Positions 10,381-21,588 are shown, counted from the stretch's first letter. The stretch is 64,000 bases of DNA from Simmondsia chinensis (GCA_018398585.1 JAGTTD010000013.1:7598492-7662491), one strand, 5' to 3'. The notes: generated by a model from the letters alone, not told the origin. Made by a program: numbers and translations.

Positions 10381-12053
10381 TACGTATTTACATCCTAGTG
10401 CATATAATGAAATGCTGTGTTTTTTTTTTTTTTGGTTGAGTTTCTATTGACATAAAATAATGTGTTTTGACTTGTAATTGTAGATAATCTCATTTTAGCC
10501 TAATCTTTATACTATTAGGCATGGTTTATATGTGTACCAATTAGAATATAACACTTGTCTTTGATTTATCCGCTTCCTAGTTTGTTAGTTTTAGTCAACC
10601 ACTCAAACTATCCAACAAACTTATAGGTGTACTTTGCTTTATACCGATTCCCTGTGATTATAACATTCATGTACGCATCGATAGCCACGACAAATTCATA
10701 CACTTGCGAGTGCACAGTTTTAACGCACTCTAAACCACATTAAATACCAAGTCAAGGAACCAACTATCCAAAATTTTAAGCAAATGGATGAAGGCTTGTA
10801 AATGATTTTGTACTATAACATAATGTTTTCTCTTTTCGAGGCAAATCTTTAGGAAAGTATGAAGTTTGATCTCTGCTCATATACCTTATACCCAGTAACA
10901 TCCTTGAGCTCGATACTACGTTTATTATTAGTAACCTTGATAACCACCGCAAATGCTTGTTTTTCTAAGTCGATTTAAATCACATGACAAGCACGGGCAT
11001 CATTAAACAAAAAACATCGTGCCCAACTCCTTGATTTTGTTAGGTAAACAATCTTAAAATAGTAAACTATAATTAACAAAAAAAAATTCCTCGATAATTT
11101 ATTAAGTGGCAAAGTAGAGGGGTTGGTGGAGTACCACGAGGGAGAGAAGGTGAATACTAAAGCAGTAGTAGTAGTAGCAGCAGCAGTTACGTGAAAGAAT
11201 CATCCAAGTGTCACCTTCTCATGTTATTTCCCATGTCCTCCTTTTTGACTTTCATTCTCCAAATTCAAATGCAACGGATAGTCCCCAATTCAATCATTTC
11301 TAGCCGTTGGAGGCCTAATTCAATGCTCAAGAACTATATACATAGAAAATTATTTAATTACAACAATTATAACAATATTGTAGGATTATATACTTAAATA
11401 ATAGACTTAAAGTTTAGATTTATCTCGTTTGTAGAAATGGATATGAAGTTGTCTTATAATCTTTTATAGATTGTCTTGCGAGTTATGTAGAATAATTGAG
11501 ATAGTTCACAGAGTATTCTAATTTCCACATCATCATAACTTAGAGTCAGAGATGATGACTTTAGAGAGAGGGGGTTGGATATTGGAGTTTTTTTAACTTC
11601 CAATTAGTATAATGAATAAGTAATGATTGATAAATGATTGTATTTATAGGCACAAAATTATAATCTCTTCTCAGTCAACTTCTTTATTCAGATAAAGTTG
11701 TGCATACGTTACCTCAACATATAGGAAAAGTGTTTGATTTGTTGACATCTAACATATATAATATTATATTTGTATAGTTGAGATATTTAATATTATATCA
11801 CTATGCATTTAAACTAATAAATAATTAAATATATAGAATATTTTGCTTTATACTATTAGGGTCTTATGATAAGGTTCACAATTTTCAGTTAGGTGAATCT
11901 AACCTATAGTTGTTGTGAAGTAAACAATCAAAAGTACGACTATTACACGTCATGCATGTCACCCTCAAGGCTACTAGTTTCATATATTCGGACACTAGTA
12001 ACTCACACATTTAATTACTATTAATGCACACCTCTTTATAATTAAAAGTTAAT
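10381..12053. other. AT-rich intergenic DNA with short microsatellites
   Basis: No gene is recognised. It contains a T11 run near 10425-10435 and an AGT/AGC trinucleotide stretch at 11161-11186. Confidence 0.5.
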
Positions 12054-12210
12054 TGTTAGAGTATATTCTATAGTGGATTATAATTATAAAGGGTTATAAG
12101 TGTACACATATATTAGGCCCATTAGGCCTGTCATGTATTGTAAATCATTATATATACGAGAGGGTTCATATTCTAGCGGTACCAATTATTTCCACAATTA
12201 TATTCTTTCA
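12054..12210 (+). repeat. 5' LTR of copia element
   Basis: 157 bp, TG...CA. It contains an ATTATATATACGAGAGGG TATA-like segment near 12150. Confidence 0.95.
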
Positions 12211-12222
12211 TGGTATCAGAGC
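12211..12222 (+). promoter_or_regulatory. primer binding site, tRNA-iMet
   Basis: TGGTATCAGAGC is a perfect match to the usual plant initiator tRNA-Met PBS, directly adjacent to the LTR. Confidence 0.95.
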
Positions 12223-12368
12223 TAACCCTAACTCTCTTGAAAATCAAGGCAAACCCTAGCCAACTTTCCCTTTCCTTTTCAAAAACAAAAAACCCCCTAG
12301 CCTCCACCAAGCCTGGCCGCCGCCGCCCCCCTCTTCCTCCTTGTAGCAACCCTAGCCATTTAACCTCA

Positions 12369-13196
12369 ATGGCCGACCGAACTTCGTCTACCACCGCTGT
12401 GCAGGATGCTGCGTCTCCTCTTCCCGCTGGTGGCCCTTCTATTCCTACACCATTCAGTGTTTCAAATGTTCGACGTCAGATTTCTTCCAAGCTAGATCTA
12501 AACGATCCCTCCACATATCTAGTCTGGCACCGTTCTTTTCTCTCCGCTTGTAGAGGTTATGTTGTGGGTGATCGTCTTGATGGCACTTCTTCTCAACCTC
12601 CTACATCAAATCCTCAATATCGTTATTGGCGACAAGTTGATAATCTTTTTATTTCCTGGATATTTGGTACTATCTTTCCCGACCTTACTAGTGCTGTGTA
12701 TGGTAATGATGATGATATAACTGCTGCATCACTTTGGGATTCTATCACCCGCCTTTTTACTGATTTTGCGCAGTCACGCCAATTGCAATTTAAATGTGAA
12801 TTAACCAATATTAAGAAAGGCAATCTCTCCATGTTGGCTTATCTCATGAAAATCAAATCTTTAGCTGATAATCTTAAGTCTGTCAATGCCTTCAGTACTG
12901 ATGTTGACATGGTTCTCGCTGCTGTGGATGGTCTCTCTGATGACAAGGATTTTAATGCGGTTTGTACATCTATTACGTCACGAGTTCCCTTTCCTTCCTT
13001 TATTGAGGCCCGTTCTATGTTGATGAATGAGGAATCTCACCTTAAGAATGCCAGTTTAGGTATTTCATCGATACTTCTAGCCGCCGGCGCATCAAACATG
13101 CCCGCCACGGCTATGCCGGTCACGGCCACACAGGTCGTCCCGGCACCACCACAGCCACCGGTCACCGAGCCGCAAGCTGCTTTTCTCGCTCAATAG
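12369..13196 (+). pseudogene. copia Gag (capsid), ended early by UAG
   Basis: The start MADRTSST at 12369 is chosen over an upstream ATG at 12210 that lies in the PBS. The UBN2/retrotran-gag type capsid contains LNDPSTYLVWHRSFLSACRG, YRYWRQVDNLFISWIFG, SLWDSITRLF and NIKKGNLSMLAYLMKIKSLA. It ends in a Pro/Val/Thr-rich tail and stops at UAG 13194-13196. Two codons later (13200-13202) there is another UAG, each preceded by CAA, so both probably arose from CAG (Gln). The same frame then continues through a Gly/Arg-rich stretch into protease. No CCHC zinc knuckle is visible between capsid and protease, unusual for the family. Confidence 0.9.
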
Positions 13197-14450
13197 CAAT
13201 AGTTAGGTTATGAAAATCAGCATGGTAATGGACGTGGTAATGGTCGAGGTCGTGGTAAACATGGTTGTGGTTATGGCAATCCGTGGATGCCGAATATGTG
13301 GGGACCGAATTTTAGGGGAATGCCGTATATGCCGTTTGTCCCACAATTCAACACACCATACCGGCCTCCTCAATTTGGTCCTGCTCCTTTGGGTGGTAAT
13401 GTTTCTAACCCACAATTTCATCCTGTAAATAATGTTTGTACCACTAGCTATGGCTTCTATCAAGGATTTGATGCGAGACAGTTTTCTCCACAATATTATT
13501 CCACCCCTACCTTTGACCCATCTTGGGTCATGGATAGCGGGGCCTCCTCCCACATGACAAATAATCCAGGTATCTTAACATCCTTATCTCCGTATAGGGG
13601 GTCTGATAAAATTTTAGTTGGTAACAGTGCTTGTCTCTCTATTGCTGGTATTGGATCTTGTTATATATCTACTCCCGCAGGTCGCTTTATTTTAAATAAA
13701 GTTCTATTTGTTCCAGGTCTGTCCAAAAATTTACTTTCTGTTCATCAATTTTGTTCCGATAACAATTGCCTTCTTGAATTTGACTGTTTTGGTTTTTCTG
13801 TCAAGGATCCTAAACTGAAGTCAACTATCATCCGCTGTGTCAGTCCGGGCCCTCTTTTTACAGTACCAGTATCACCTACCATCACTACGTCGCTCGTCGC
13901 TTCCCGAGTCTCCTCTTCTCTTTGGCACCGACGCCTATGCCATCCAGGAGAGCCAGTTTTATCATCCTTAGTCAAGCACAAATTTATTTCCTATTCCACT
14001 CCTTCAAAGTCTAGTTTGTGTCATGCTTGCCAACTAGGCAAGTACATTTGTTTACCTTTTCAGAAGTCTGTTTCTAGTACTACACATCCTTTTGACATTG
14101 CTCATTCTGATGTATGGACATCACCTGTTTCTAGTTTTAGTGGCTATAAATATTATTTGTTATTTTTGGATGACTATACTCATTTTGTGTGGATTTACCC
14201 GATGCGTGCAAAATCAGACAAGCTTGATTTATTTCTTCAATTTCGTGCGCTTGTCTTGAATCAATTTGATGTGGAAATTAAACAATTCCAATGTGACAAT
14301 GGGATTGAATATATTAATCGTGATTTTAACGAATTTTTTATACAACGAGGCATCCTTAGTCAGGTCTCATGCCCTCATACATCCCAACAAAATGGGAAAG
14401 CTGAACGCATGCACCGCACTATTGGCAATATGATGCGAACTCTCCTTTTT
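13197..14450 (+). pseudogene. copia protease and integrase (gag-pol continuation)
   Basis: In the same frame as Gag, a Gly/Arg-rich linker (13203-13290) leads to protease with WVMDSGASSHMT (catalytic Asp codon 13533-13535). Next come the GAG-pre-integrase HHCC zinc motif (LWHRRLCHPG ... CHACQLGKY, 13921-14046) and the integrase core: HSDVW near 14104, CDNGIEYINRDF near 14293, and QQNGKAERMHR near 14387-14415, so D, D and E are all present. The frame is lost in a T7 run near 14445-14452, after which the next frame continues integrase. Integrase is nuclear and joins cDNA to the target, making the 5-bp TSD seen here. Confidence 0.92.
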
Positions 14451-14452
14451 TT

Positions 14453-16672
14453 CAAGCTTGTATGCCTCTTGAGTATTGGGTTGAAGCTGTTTTGGCTGCT
14501 ACTCATATTATCAACTTGTTACTCTCTACTGCCATTAAGAAAAAGATCCAATATCAACGCCTCTCTAAACAAAAGGTTGATTATGATCTTCATGCGTTTG
14601 GAAGTGCTTACTATCCTAATTTAACTGCAACTGCTCCACATAAACTTGAACCCCGGTCTACTTTGTGTGTTTTCCTGGGCTATTCACCAAATCATAAGGG
14701 CTACAAATGCTTAGATCTTTCTACTAACAAAGTCATTATTTCGAGACATGTTGTCTTTGATGAAATAGATTTTCCTTTCGCTTGGTTGGGTACCTTTTCC
14801 AAAGAAACGATGACCCGTCTCCATGAGGTCTTCTCCTCACCTCTCGCTGCCTCTTCCTTCACTGGCACGAGCACGGTCCCGCCACCCAACCCACGGTCAC
14901 TGTCGGGCTCTCCTTCTCCAGTTCCCGCACCAGTGCCCGCCTCACCGTAGCCACCCACCGAGCCCGAGACCATGTCTGGCCCCGATCCAGCCGTGACAGA
15001 TGCACCATGCCCACCTCGGGATGCTTCTCGATCTCTTCACCCTATGGTCACACGTTCTAAGGCTGGTATTGTAAAACCTCTTCTTAAAGCTTCTATGCTT
15101 GCTCATAATACGTTACCCGAGGTTCCTTTCTCGTATAAGCAGGCCCTTACAGACCATAATTGGAAGACCACTATGCTTGATGAATATAATGCCCTTATTT
15201 ATAATCACACATTGGATCTTGTTCCTCCACCTGCTCATGGCAGCATTGTTGGTTCTAAATGGGATTTTCATATTAAGCAAACTTCTACAGGTGAAGTTGA
15301 ACGATATAAAGCTTGGTTGGTTGCACAAGGTTTCACACAAAGGTACGGCATTGATTATGGAAAAACTTTCAGTCCTGTTGTTAAGCCAGCTACGGTTCGC
15401 ACAGTTCTTACTCTCGCTACTTCTCGTCAGTGGCCCATTCATCAGCTCAATGTTAAAAATGCTTTTTTGAATGGTTATCTAAATGAAGAGGTTGACATAA
15501 AGCAACCTCCAGATTTCCTCAACTCTCAATTTCCAGATCATGTGTGCAAGTTAAATAAGTCCCTTTATGGTCTTAAACAGGCGCCCCGGGCATGGTATAA
15601 TTACTTCGCCTCCTTTCTACACACACTTGGTTTCACGGGTCGTAAGTTTGATTCTTCGCTATTTATTTTACGTTGTGGTGGTGACATGGCTATACTGTTG
15701 GTTTATGTTGATGATATCGTTCTTACTGCATCTTCTACTGTGTTTCTTCAAGCTCTACTTCGTTCTTTACGTTCTGAATTTGATATGACTGATTTGGGGT
15801 GGCTTAATTATTTCCTTTGCATCTCCATCTCGCACTCTTTAGATGGTTTTTTCTTGTCTCAATCCAAGTATGCTCATGATCTGCTTGATAAAACCAACAT
15901 GCTTTCCTGCAAGCCTGTCACTACACCTACAGATTCCAAGTCTAAACTTTCCTTAGACGATGGAGATCTCATGCCTGACCCTACTTTATATCGATCTACA
16001 GTTGTTGCTCTTCAGTATCTTACTTTCTCTCACCTCGATATCTCTTATGCTGTGCAACAAGTATGTTTATTTACGCATGCTCTGCGTTTACCTCATTGGA
16101 TGGCCGTTAAATGCATTCTCAAATACATCAAGGGCACTGTTACCTATGGCTTGACTATTTCTCCTTCTTGTGTGGATCAACTTGTCGTATACTCTGATGC
16201 AGACTGGGCTGGCTATCCTGATACCCCTCGGTCCACATCTGGTTTTTGTGTCTTTCTAGGAGGTAACCTTATTTCTTGGTCCTCCAAACGCCAGCCTACA
16301 ATTTCTCGATCCAACGCCGAGACCGAGTACAGGGCGGTTGCTAAGGCCATCGCTGAGTGTTGTTGGCTTCGCTCTCTTCTTGGTGAGCTTGGTCTTTTTC
16401 GTCCCCGTGCCACCTTGCTTTATTGTGACAATGCTTCTGCTATGTACTTATCTACTAATCCGGTGCAGCACGTTCGAACCAAGCATATTGAGATCGACAT
16501 TCACTTTGTTCGAGAGCGCGTCCAAATGGGTCTTGTTTGGGTTCGTCACATTCCCTCGTTGCAACAAACAGCTGACATCTTTACAAAGAATCTACCATGG
16601 CAACTCTTTTTTCTATTCAGACACAACATTTGCCTTCGTTTCTCTCCTGCTTCGGTTGAGGGGGGATGTTAG
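14453..16672 (+). pseudogene. copia integrase C-terminus, RT and RNase H
   Basis: From 14462 the frame reads MPLEYWVEAVLAATHIIN and CVFLGYSPNHKGYKC (integrase C-terminal region), then a Pro/Ser-rich linker with an in-frame UAG at 14948-14950. From 14972 to 16672 it is open for 566 codons. RT motifs are [46 protein letters not shown] and catalytic YVDDIV (15706-15723). RNase H motifs are YSDADWAGY, STSGFCVFLG, SNAETEYRA, LYCDNASAM and DIFTKNLP. The stop codon is formed by the first bases of the 3' LTR (TGTTAG). All catalytic residues recognised are intact. Confidence 0.93.
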
Positions 16673-16823
16673 AGTATATTGTATAGTGGGTCATAATTGT
16701 AATGGGTTATAAGTATACACATATATTAGGACCATTAGGCCTGTCATGTATTGTAAATTATTATATATACGAGAGGGCTCCTATTCTAGGGGTACCAATT
16801 ATTCCCATAATTATATTCTTTCA
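16667..16823 (+). repeat. 3' LTR of copia element
   Basis: 157 bp, preceded by the PPT TTGAGGGGGGA (16656-16666) and followed by the TSD TTAAT. Confidence 0.95.
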
Positions 16824-16828
16824 TTAAT

Positions 16829-17150
16829 ACTTATGGTTCGGTTGGTAACAAGTTTTTTTCTGACGAATAAAAGTGGCTTTTTCAAGGGTAAAAAAGACAT
16901 TTTTACAGGATTTGATGGATTTGTCTTGAAAAAGAATGTTGTAATTGGAAAATGGGTTGTTTTCTACTTTATACAAGAAATAGATAAATAGTAATTCTAC
17001 TTTAAAATGTTTCTATGTAAATATTTTATTTTTATTTATTTATTATTTTATTTTTATTTTTTACAACTTGACCAAATATGGCCTTAGTATCAACACAAAA
17101 ACATAACTTTGTTTATAATAGTAAGTGGACTATGTAAACTCATATATAGT
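16829..17150. other. AT-rich flank, no gene
   Basis: A 62-codon open stretch up to 16991 begins inside the LTR and has no recognised motif. A TTTATTTA-rich run lies at 17025-17060. Confidence 0.45.
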
Positions 17151-17250
17151 TTGTTCAAGCCGGTCCCTGATTTGTACTAAATGGCCAATCTCAGGATGCG
17201 AGTTCGAATCTGGCATCCCCTTTCCTTAGGCGATGTAAAAAATGAAAAAA
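17151..17250 (+). mobile_element. possible tRNA-related SINE fragment
   Basis: GAGTTCGAATCTGGC (17200-17214) resembles a Pol III B box (GGTTCGAANCC) and is followed by CATCCCC and an A-rich/AT tail (17235-17258). No clear A box or TSD is seen. Confidence 0.3.
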
Positions 17251-17254
17251 ATAT

Positions 17255-17355
17255 ATATGTGTGTGTGTCTGAGAGTATGTATGCGTGCATGTGTATGCTT
17301 GTGCGTGCGTGCGTGTGCATGTGTGTGTATGTGTTCGTACGCGTGTGTTTGTGTT
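17255..17355. repeat. degenerate (TG)n microsatellite
   Basis: TGTGTGTG alternates with TGCGTGCG and TATGTATG variants over about 100 bp. Confidence 0.92.
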
Positions 17356-18323
17356 TTTTTGATAATTAGAAAAAAAAATTCTTAGTGCAAAATTGACATT
17401 CCCACCGAACCAGAGCCTAATAAAGCCCACAAAAGCAAGTAAAAGAACAAACAAAAAGCCCATCCCCAAGCCAACACCTAAAAATCAGCAACAAATCACA
17501 AAATGCTAGACAACTTAGCCTGCACCAACACCTAAAAATACAAAGTCAAAAGAGTTACACCTTCCCTGAAACAAAACCCTAAACTTGACACGGCGCCAAT
17601 GATCAAATATGTCTTTGATATTACTTTGTACAATTCAAAGTCAACCCCTTCTAACTAAAGAAAAATTGCCCAAAATGTAGAGGAATAATCCACACCCGTA
17701 TGATTAGATCTTATACTCCCCACATTCTAGATAAGGTGCAACTCTTAACACCCTTTAATTTCCACCCACAGAGTTTTCAATCCAACAGGAGCTAGTAGGG
17801 GATGGATCAGGGTCTGACGTTTTCTTGCGATGCTTCTTTTTTTACGAGTAATCCCAACATGGATATCGTCTTGGAGAGAGCAAAATAGATGATGCATGTC
17901 TTGATCAGGGCCATATATATGTGTGTATTTTCTGTTCAATTCACATACTTACCATGTTCCCCATTCCGACTCTAGCTTTTGATTGTATCTGTTATTTTAT
18001 TCCAAATTTTAAAGTAATTAGGATATGTCTTGCAGAATCTAAATGAAGATGGAAATTTAATAATTGGAAATTAAGTTAGATGAGCTCCTAGCTTGCATTA
18101 TACATGTTTAATGTAAGCGCAAGAGAAAGTTGACCAAACAAAGTAACTCTGTGTGTTTGGTCCATCTGCTGTCAGCTTATCTTTCTTCAACTAATCTGCT
18201 TTAATAAGATCTTTTATTCATGATATATGTATCTTTCTAGAGTGAGTTGCTAGGTTATTAAGAGCGAAAAGATCTTTTTTATAAAATAAAGTATTTGAAT
18301 ATATTTCTAAAAGGAACATATCT
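17356..18323 (-). other. unassigned; left edge looks like a LINE 3' end
   Basis: TTTTTTTGATAATTAGAAAAAA at 17354-17375 reads on the minus strand as CTAATTATCAAAAAAA, the same terminus as the LINE 3' ends near 22935 and 59244. No RT motif was recognised upstream, so this may be a short 3'-end LINE fragment followed by ordinary AT-rich DNA. Confidence 0.3.
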
Positions 18324-18331
18324 ATTATATT

Positions 18332-18681
18332 TAGAGGTGGCTACGGGCCGGGCTGGACTGAGCTCGGGCCCAGCCCAGGACCGGGCCAGGTCCGTTCCCT
18401 GACCGGGCTCGGACTGGGCCTGGGCTTGCACCTAGCCCAACGAGCCCGCCGCGAGCTCGGCTGCCCGGCACTTTTTTTTAAATAAGTTACAAAAAAAAAT
18501 ACACGAAAATGACTGTAGTGGGATTTGAACCCCATACCTCTAACATGTAAGGCACCCCCCATCACTATGTGAGCTGCAATTTCTTTATGATTTTATTTGG
18601 TAAACAATATATTTAAACATGTTTTTTGATAATATTACTTAACCAGGCCCGGTGCAGGGCCGGGCCCGTTCGCCACCTCTA
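18332..18681. mobile_element. hAT-like MITE, GC-rich, with tRNA-like interior
   Basis: The 350-bp element has terminal inverted repeats starting TAGAGGTGGC (18332; reverse complement GCCACCTCTA ends at 18681), extended by GGGCCGGGC-type GC-rich arms. Flanking octamers ATTATATT (18324-18331) and ATTATAAT (18682-18689) match at 7 of 8 positions. TAGNG termini and 8-bp duplications are typical of hAT transposons. No transposase is encoded. On the minus strand 18585-18525 reads AGCTCACATAGTGATGG ... GGGGTTCAAATCCC, resembling tRNA A and B boxes. The arms are built from GGGCCGGG/GAGCTCGG motifs. Confidence 0.82.
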
Positions 18682-18689
18682 ATTATAAT

Positions 18690-19485
18690 GACAAAAAATG
18701 GCTTCATAATATAATTAGGGTTTCTTTACTAAAAGCTATCTAAATATGAGGTGCGCCTTCAAAAAACTACTTATATTTTCTAATTTTTCAAAAAATCCAG
18801 CAAAATTTTTCAATGTCACATCTTAATATTAACATCGTTAACATCCGTAAGTTTTTGCCAATCATGATACAATTAAATTTCTACTAAGATTCATGATGAT
18901 GATGGGATCATAAAATTATAATAATCTACCATTCCTCCTTCAAGTTTGACAACCATGATACAATTTGAGTACTTTGCATTGTTCTAACAACCATTAATCC
19001 CAATAGTTTAAAACTTGAATTAAATCTCGTCTACCAAGCTTCTATGATTACCCTCTCCACAACGTTCGCTTTCTTCTATCTTCATTAGGCGTGTTACTCT
19101 TTTTAAGATCCTATCATGACCTTGCTGTCAATACGTTTTTTCCTTATAGACATTCATACATATCGTTTAAATTTAAATTTCTACCAAAATTTTTGACAAT
19201 TGTGGGGTCATGAAATCATAAGATTTTAGCATTAGTTTGACAACTATATATTTTTAGAGTAATACCTGCATTAGGATTGCAAGGTTATTTTTGGGTTATT
19301 TGGCCCAATTGTTGTATGTGGTTAGCCCAACAAGATTAAAGAAGCCCGTCAATGACACTTCCACCCGAATGATTAGGTTTCTATATCCATTTTTAAGGAA
19401 ACAAATGGGTTTTTGAAAATGAATTTATCCTTGTGATATATTTTTGTGCTTAGCCCAATAAATTTTTATATGGCTGGATGGCATG
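18690..19485. other. AT-rich stretch without recognised gene
   Basis: No domain is seen. If the exon relic at 21421-21588 is real, this DNA together with the LTR element may lie in an intron. Confidence 0.4.
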
Positions 19486-19490
19486 CTTGT

Positions 19491-19867
19491 TGTTAGTGCC
19501 CAGATACCATATATTAAGATCACTTATAGGAATTACCGAAATCACCCATAGGAATTACCGAACCATAAATCGAAGAACAAACATAAACAAAAGGGGTTAG
19601 GGAGAACATCAGAAATTACGTGGTTCAGCCGGAGCCTACATCCACGGAGGGGAGCACAATAATTTCTTTATTATAATTGGAGTTTACATGAGATGTCTCT
19701 CAACTCTCAATCCTCTCAAACCCTGAAGAGAACATACACATAACTCGTATATATATAGAGCTTCCCACACTAAAACCCTAGTGTGACATGGGCCCATATA
19801 GAATTGGCCCAATCCTATAACATCTAAACCAGGCCCAATACAACCAAGCTCCATACATAACTTAACA
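19491..19867 (-). repeat. 3' LTR of minus-strand element
   Basis: 377 bp; on the minus strand it begins TGTTAAGTTATG and ends in CA. It has the GTGGTTCAGCC and CCTACATCC motifs seen in many plant LTRs (reverse strand). Confidence 0.93.
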
Positions 19868-20857
19868 AATCTTCCACTTGGAGTTTGGTTGGATTATTTA
19901 CATTTATCAGACTAGACCACCTGAGAATTTTAAATTCAGATCTAACAAAAATCGAGGACCCAACCCAAAAAAGGGATTCAATCCGGTCAAACAATCCATT
20001 GACCTAACATGAAAAACCCGAATTTTATAATCTCAAATCAGAAATCAGCGCCGCATCGCTTCGTCGTCCTCTGTTGAGCTTCGAAACCCTAGCCTTGACT
20101 CAAAAACGTCTGCCGCCGCACACCGGCATCGGCCACCGGACACCGCCGCTCAGTGGCGGCTTCGACCATGGCCGTCGACTCACCGCAACACTTGCTGCCA
20201 CGCTCACATGTGTGAGACCACCGCCGAGGACTCCCACTGGAGTTCGAACCACCGACTTCCATGGCATCACACCACCACCGAGGCTCACACCGGCACCGTC
20301 GCTCCCACTGGACGTCTTATCTCCAACCGTCGTTGTATCCGTCACCATGAACCACCAGAAGCTTCGCCGCCATAGTTCGCTTAACTCTAGCACTATCGCT
20401 CACCGACATCAACCACCGGACATCGTCACCTCCAGCTCGAGAACACACCGGCACTAGGCTTCACTGCCGGTAACCACCAGTGCACGACCACCATCGTTCG
20501 AGGCTCCCAGGAGCGTCACAGCCGCACGCCATCGCCGGATCTCTCACCGGCACTCGAATCCACTTCAACGACACTGATTTGCATCAAGTCCATGAGATCT
20601 AACACTCGGGTACGCAGATCTAGTTTCTCATTCCTCCACGTAGACCAAAATCACCACCACTAACGCTCAGCCACTGCCTTTTTCACCAAGGCACAAACCC
20701 GTCTTTCAACTAGTGCACCACCATGCCATTACCGTCTAGATCGGGCCACTACCAGAACCGCCGTCTGGAATTTTCACTGCTTGCGTTAGAAATCGTGTCT
20801 CATCTCCCACTGGCCCTTAAACCTCTGATTTAGGTTTCACCCAAGGTTCTGAACCTT
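19868..20857 (-). other. internal region, GC-rich, probably captured host DNA
   Basis: Positions 20040-20600 are rich in CACCG/CGCCG on the plus strand. The minus strand has an open run 20393-20100 rich in Gly/Val/Ser, and the plus strand one at 20074-20457 rich in Pro/His/Thr. Neither matches a retroelement domain. Both strands being open reflects base composition. Origin is unknown. Confidence 0.5.
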
Positions 20858-20869
20858 GCTCTGATTCCA
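20858..20869 (-). promoter_or_regulatory. primer binding site, tRNA-iMet type
   Basis: On the minus strand TGGAATCAGAGC, one base from the consensus TGGTATCAGAGC, 2 bases after the LTR end. Confidence 0.9.
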
Positions 20870-20871
20870 AT

Positions 20872-21260
20872 TGGTAGTGCCCAGATACCATATATTAAGA
20901 TCACCAATAGGAATTACCGAAATCACCCATAGGAATTACCGAACCATAAATCGAAGAACAAACATAAACAAAAGGGGTTAGGGAGAACATCAGAAATTAC
21001 GTGGTTCAGCCGAAGCCTACATCCACGGAGGGGAGCACAATAATTTCTTTATTATAATTGGAGTTTACATGAGATGTCTCTCAACTCTCAATCCTCTCAA
21101 ACCCTAACTCAAACCCTGACGAGAACATACACATAACTCGTAAATATATAGAGCTTCCTACACTAAAACCCTAGTGTGACATGGGCCCAAATAGGATTGG
21201 CCCAATCCTTTAACATCTAAACCAGGCCCAATACAACCAAGCTCCACATATAACCTAACA
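20872..21260 (-). repeat. 5' LTR of minus-strand element
   Basis: 389 bp, with the same ends as the partner. It contains TAAATATATAGAGC, probably the TATA region. Confidence 0.93.
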
Positions 21261-21420
21261 CTTGTGAATATTATGAACCTTGGGGGCCATTTCATTCAAT
21301 TCTAAACTATTGGGATGATTGGTTGTCAACTGTTTTGCCCTTGACAAAGAGGGCTATTTCCATGCTGGTGTCTTTGCCCTGCTGTTGGTATCTATTACAT
21401 AATTCCTAACCCATTTTCAG

Positions 21421-21588
21421 GTTCTTTTTGAGATCTGAGAACACGTGTTGCTTCCTCGAAGTGCTTCTTTGGGACGTGAGCCACCTTCTAAACACCCCGA
21501 ATTGCGTGTCTTTGGGCGTGTTCTGGCTGTTGATCCATTGCTTAATAAACACCGGAGATGGCTTGTTGAGGGGGGTGATGAGAATTGA
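21421..21588 (+). pseudogene. possible terminal exon relic of a host gene
   Basis: CCTAAC and TTTTCAG just upstream (21407-21420) look like a plant branch point and 3' splice site. The frame starting at 21421 reads VLFEI, a UGA at 21436-21438, then EHVLLPRSASLGREPPSKH, PELRVFGRVLAVDPLLNKHR and RWLVEGGDEN, ending at UGA 21586-21588. The composition is protein-like (charged, no low complexity), and the UGA could be a mutated CGA. I do not recognise the protein. If it is an exon, the LTR element at 19491-21260 sits in the preceding intron. Confidence 0.4.

Larger units (their letters stand above)
12054..16823 (+). mobile_element. nearly complete Ty1/copia retrotransposon, 157-bp LTRs
   Basis: Two 157-bp LTRs begin TGTTAGAGTATATT and end TTCTTTCA, and the 5-bp TSD TTAAT lies at 12049-12053 and 16824-16828. 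The PBS TGGTATCAGAGC follows the 5' LTR with no gap, and the PPT GAGGGGGGA abuts the 3' LTR. The 4770-bp element carries gag, protease, integrase, RT and RNase H in copia order. Damage is light: three in-frame UAG codons (13194, 13200, 14948) and one frameshift in a T-run near 14447. The LTRs differ at about 13 of 157 positions. Very short LTRs and a single gag-pol frame suit the Ale/Retrofit-like lineage (inference). Confidence 0.96.
19491..21260 (-). mobile_element. short non-autonomous LTR element (TRIM/LARD-like)
   Basis: Two direct repeats of 377 and 389 bp (a 12-bp AACTCAAACCCT insertion explains the difference) flank 1004 bp. CTTGT is duplicated at 19486-19490 and 21261-21265. The PBS (TGGAATCAGAGC on the minus strand, 20858-20869) lies 2 bases from the right LTR, and a purine tract (AAGTGGAAGAT on the minus strand) abuts the left LTR, so the element is in minus orientation. 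No gag or pol is present. The interior 20040-20800 is GC-rich and unlike the AT-rich LTRs, which suggests captured host sequence. Confidence 0.95.

Noticed and set aside
14701..14973. 90-codon minus-strand ORF rich in Gly/Glu
   Set aside because: It is a shadow of the Pro/Ser-rich linker between integrase and RT of the copia element.
18525..18585. Real tRNA gene inside the hAT-like element
   Set aside because: The acceptor stem does not pair and the A box is poor. It is only tRNA-like.
20074..20457. 127-codon Pro/His-rich frame on the plus strand
   Set aside because: It is antisense to the enclosing LTR element, in a GC-rich segment where both strands are open. No domain is seen.
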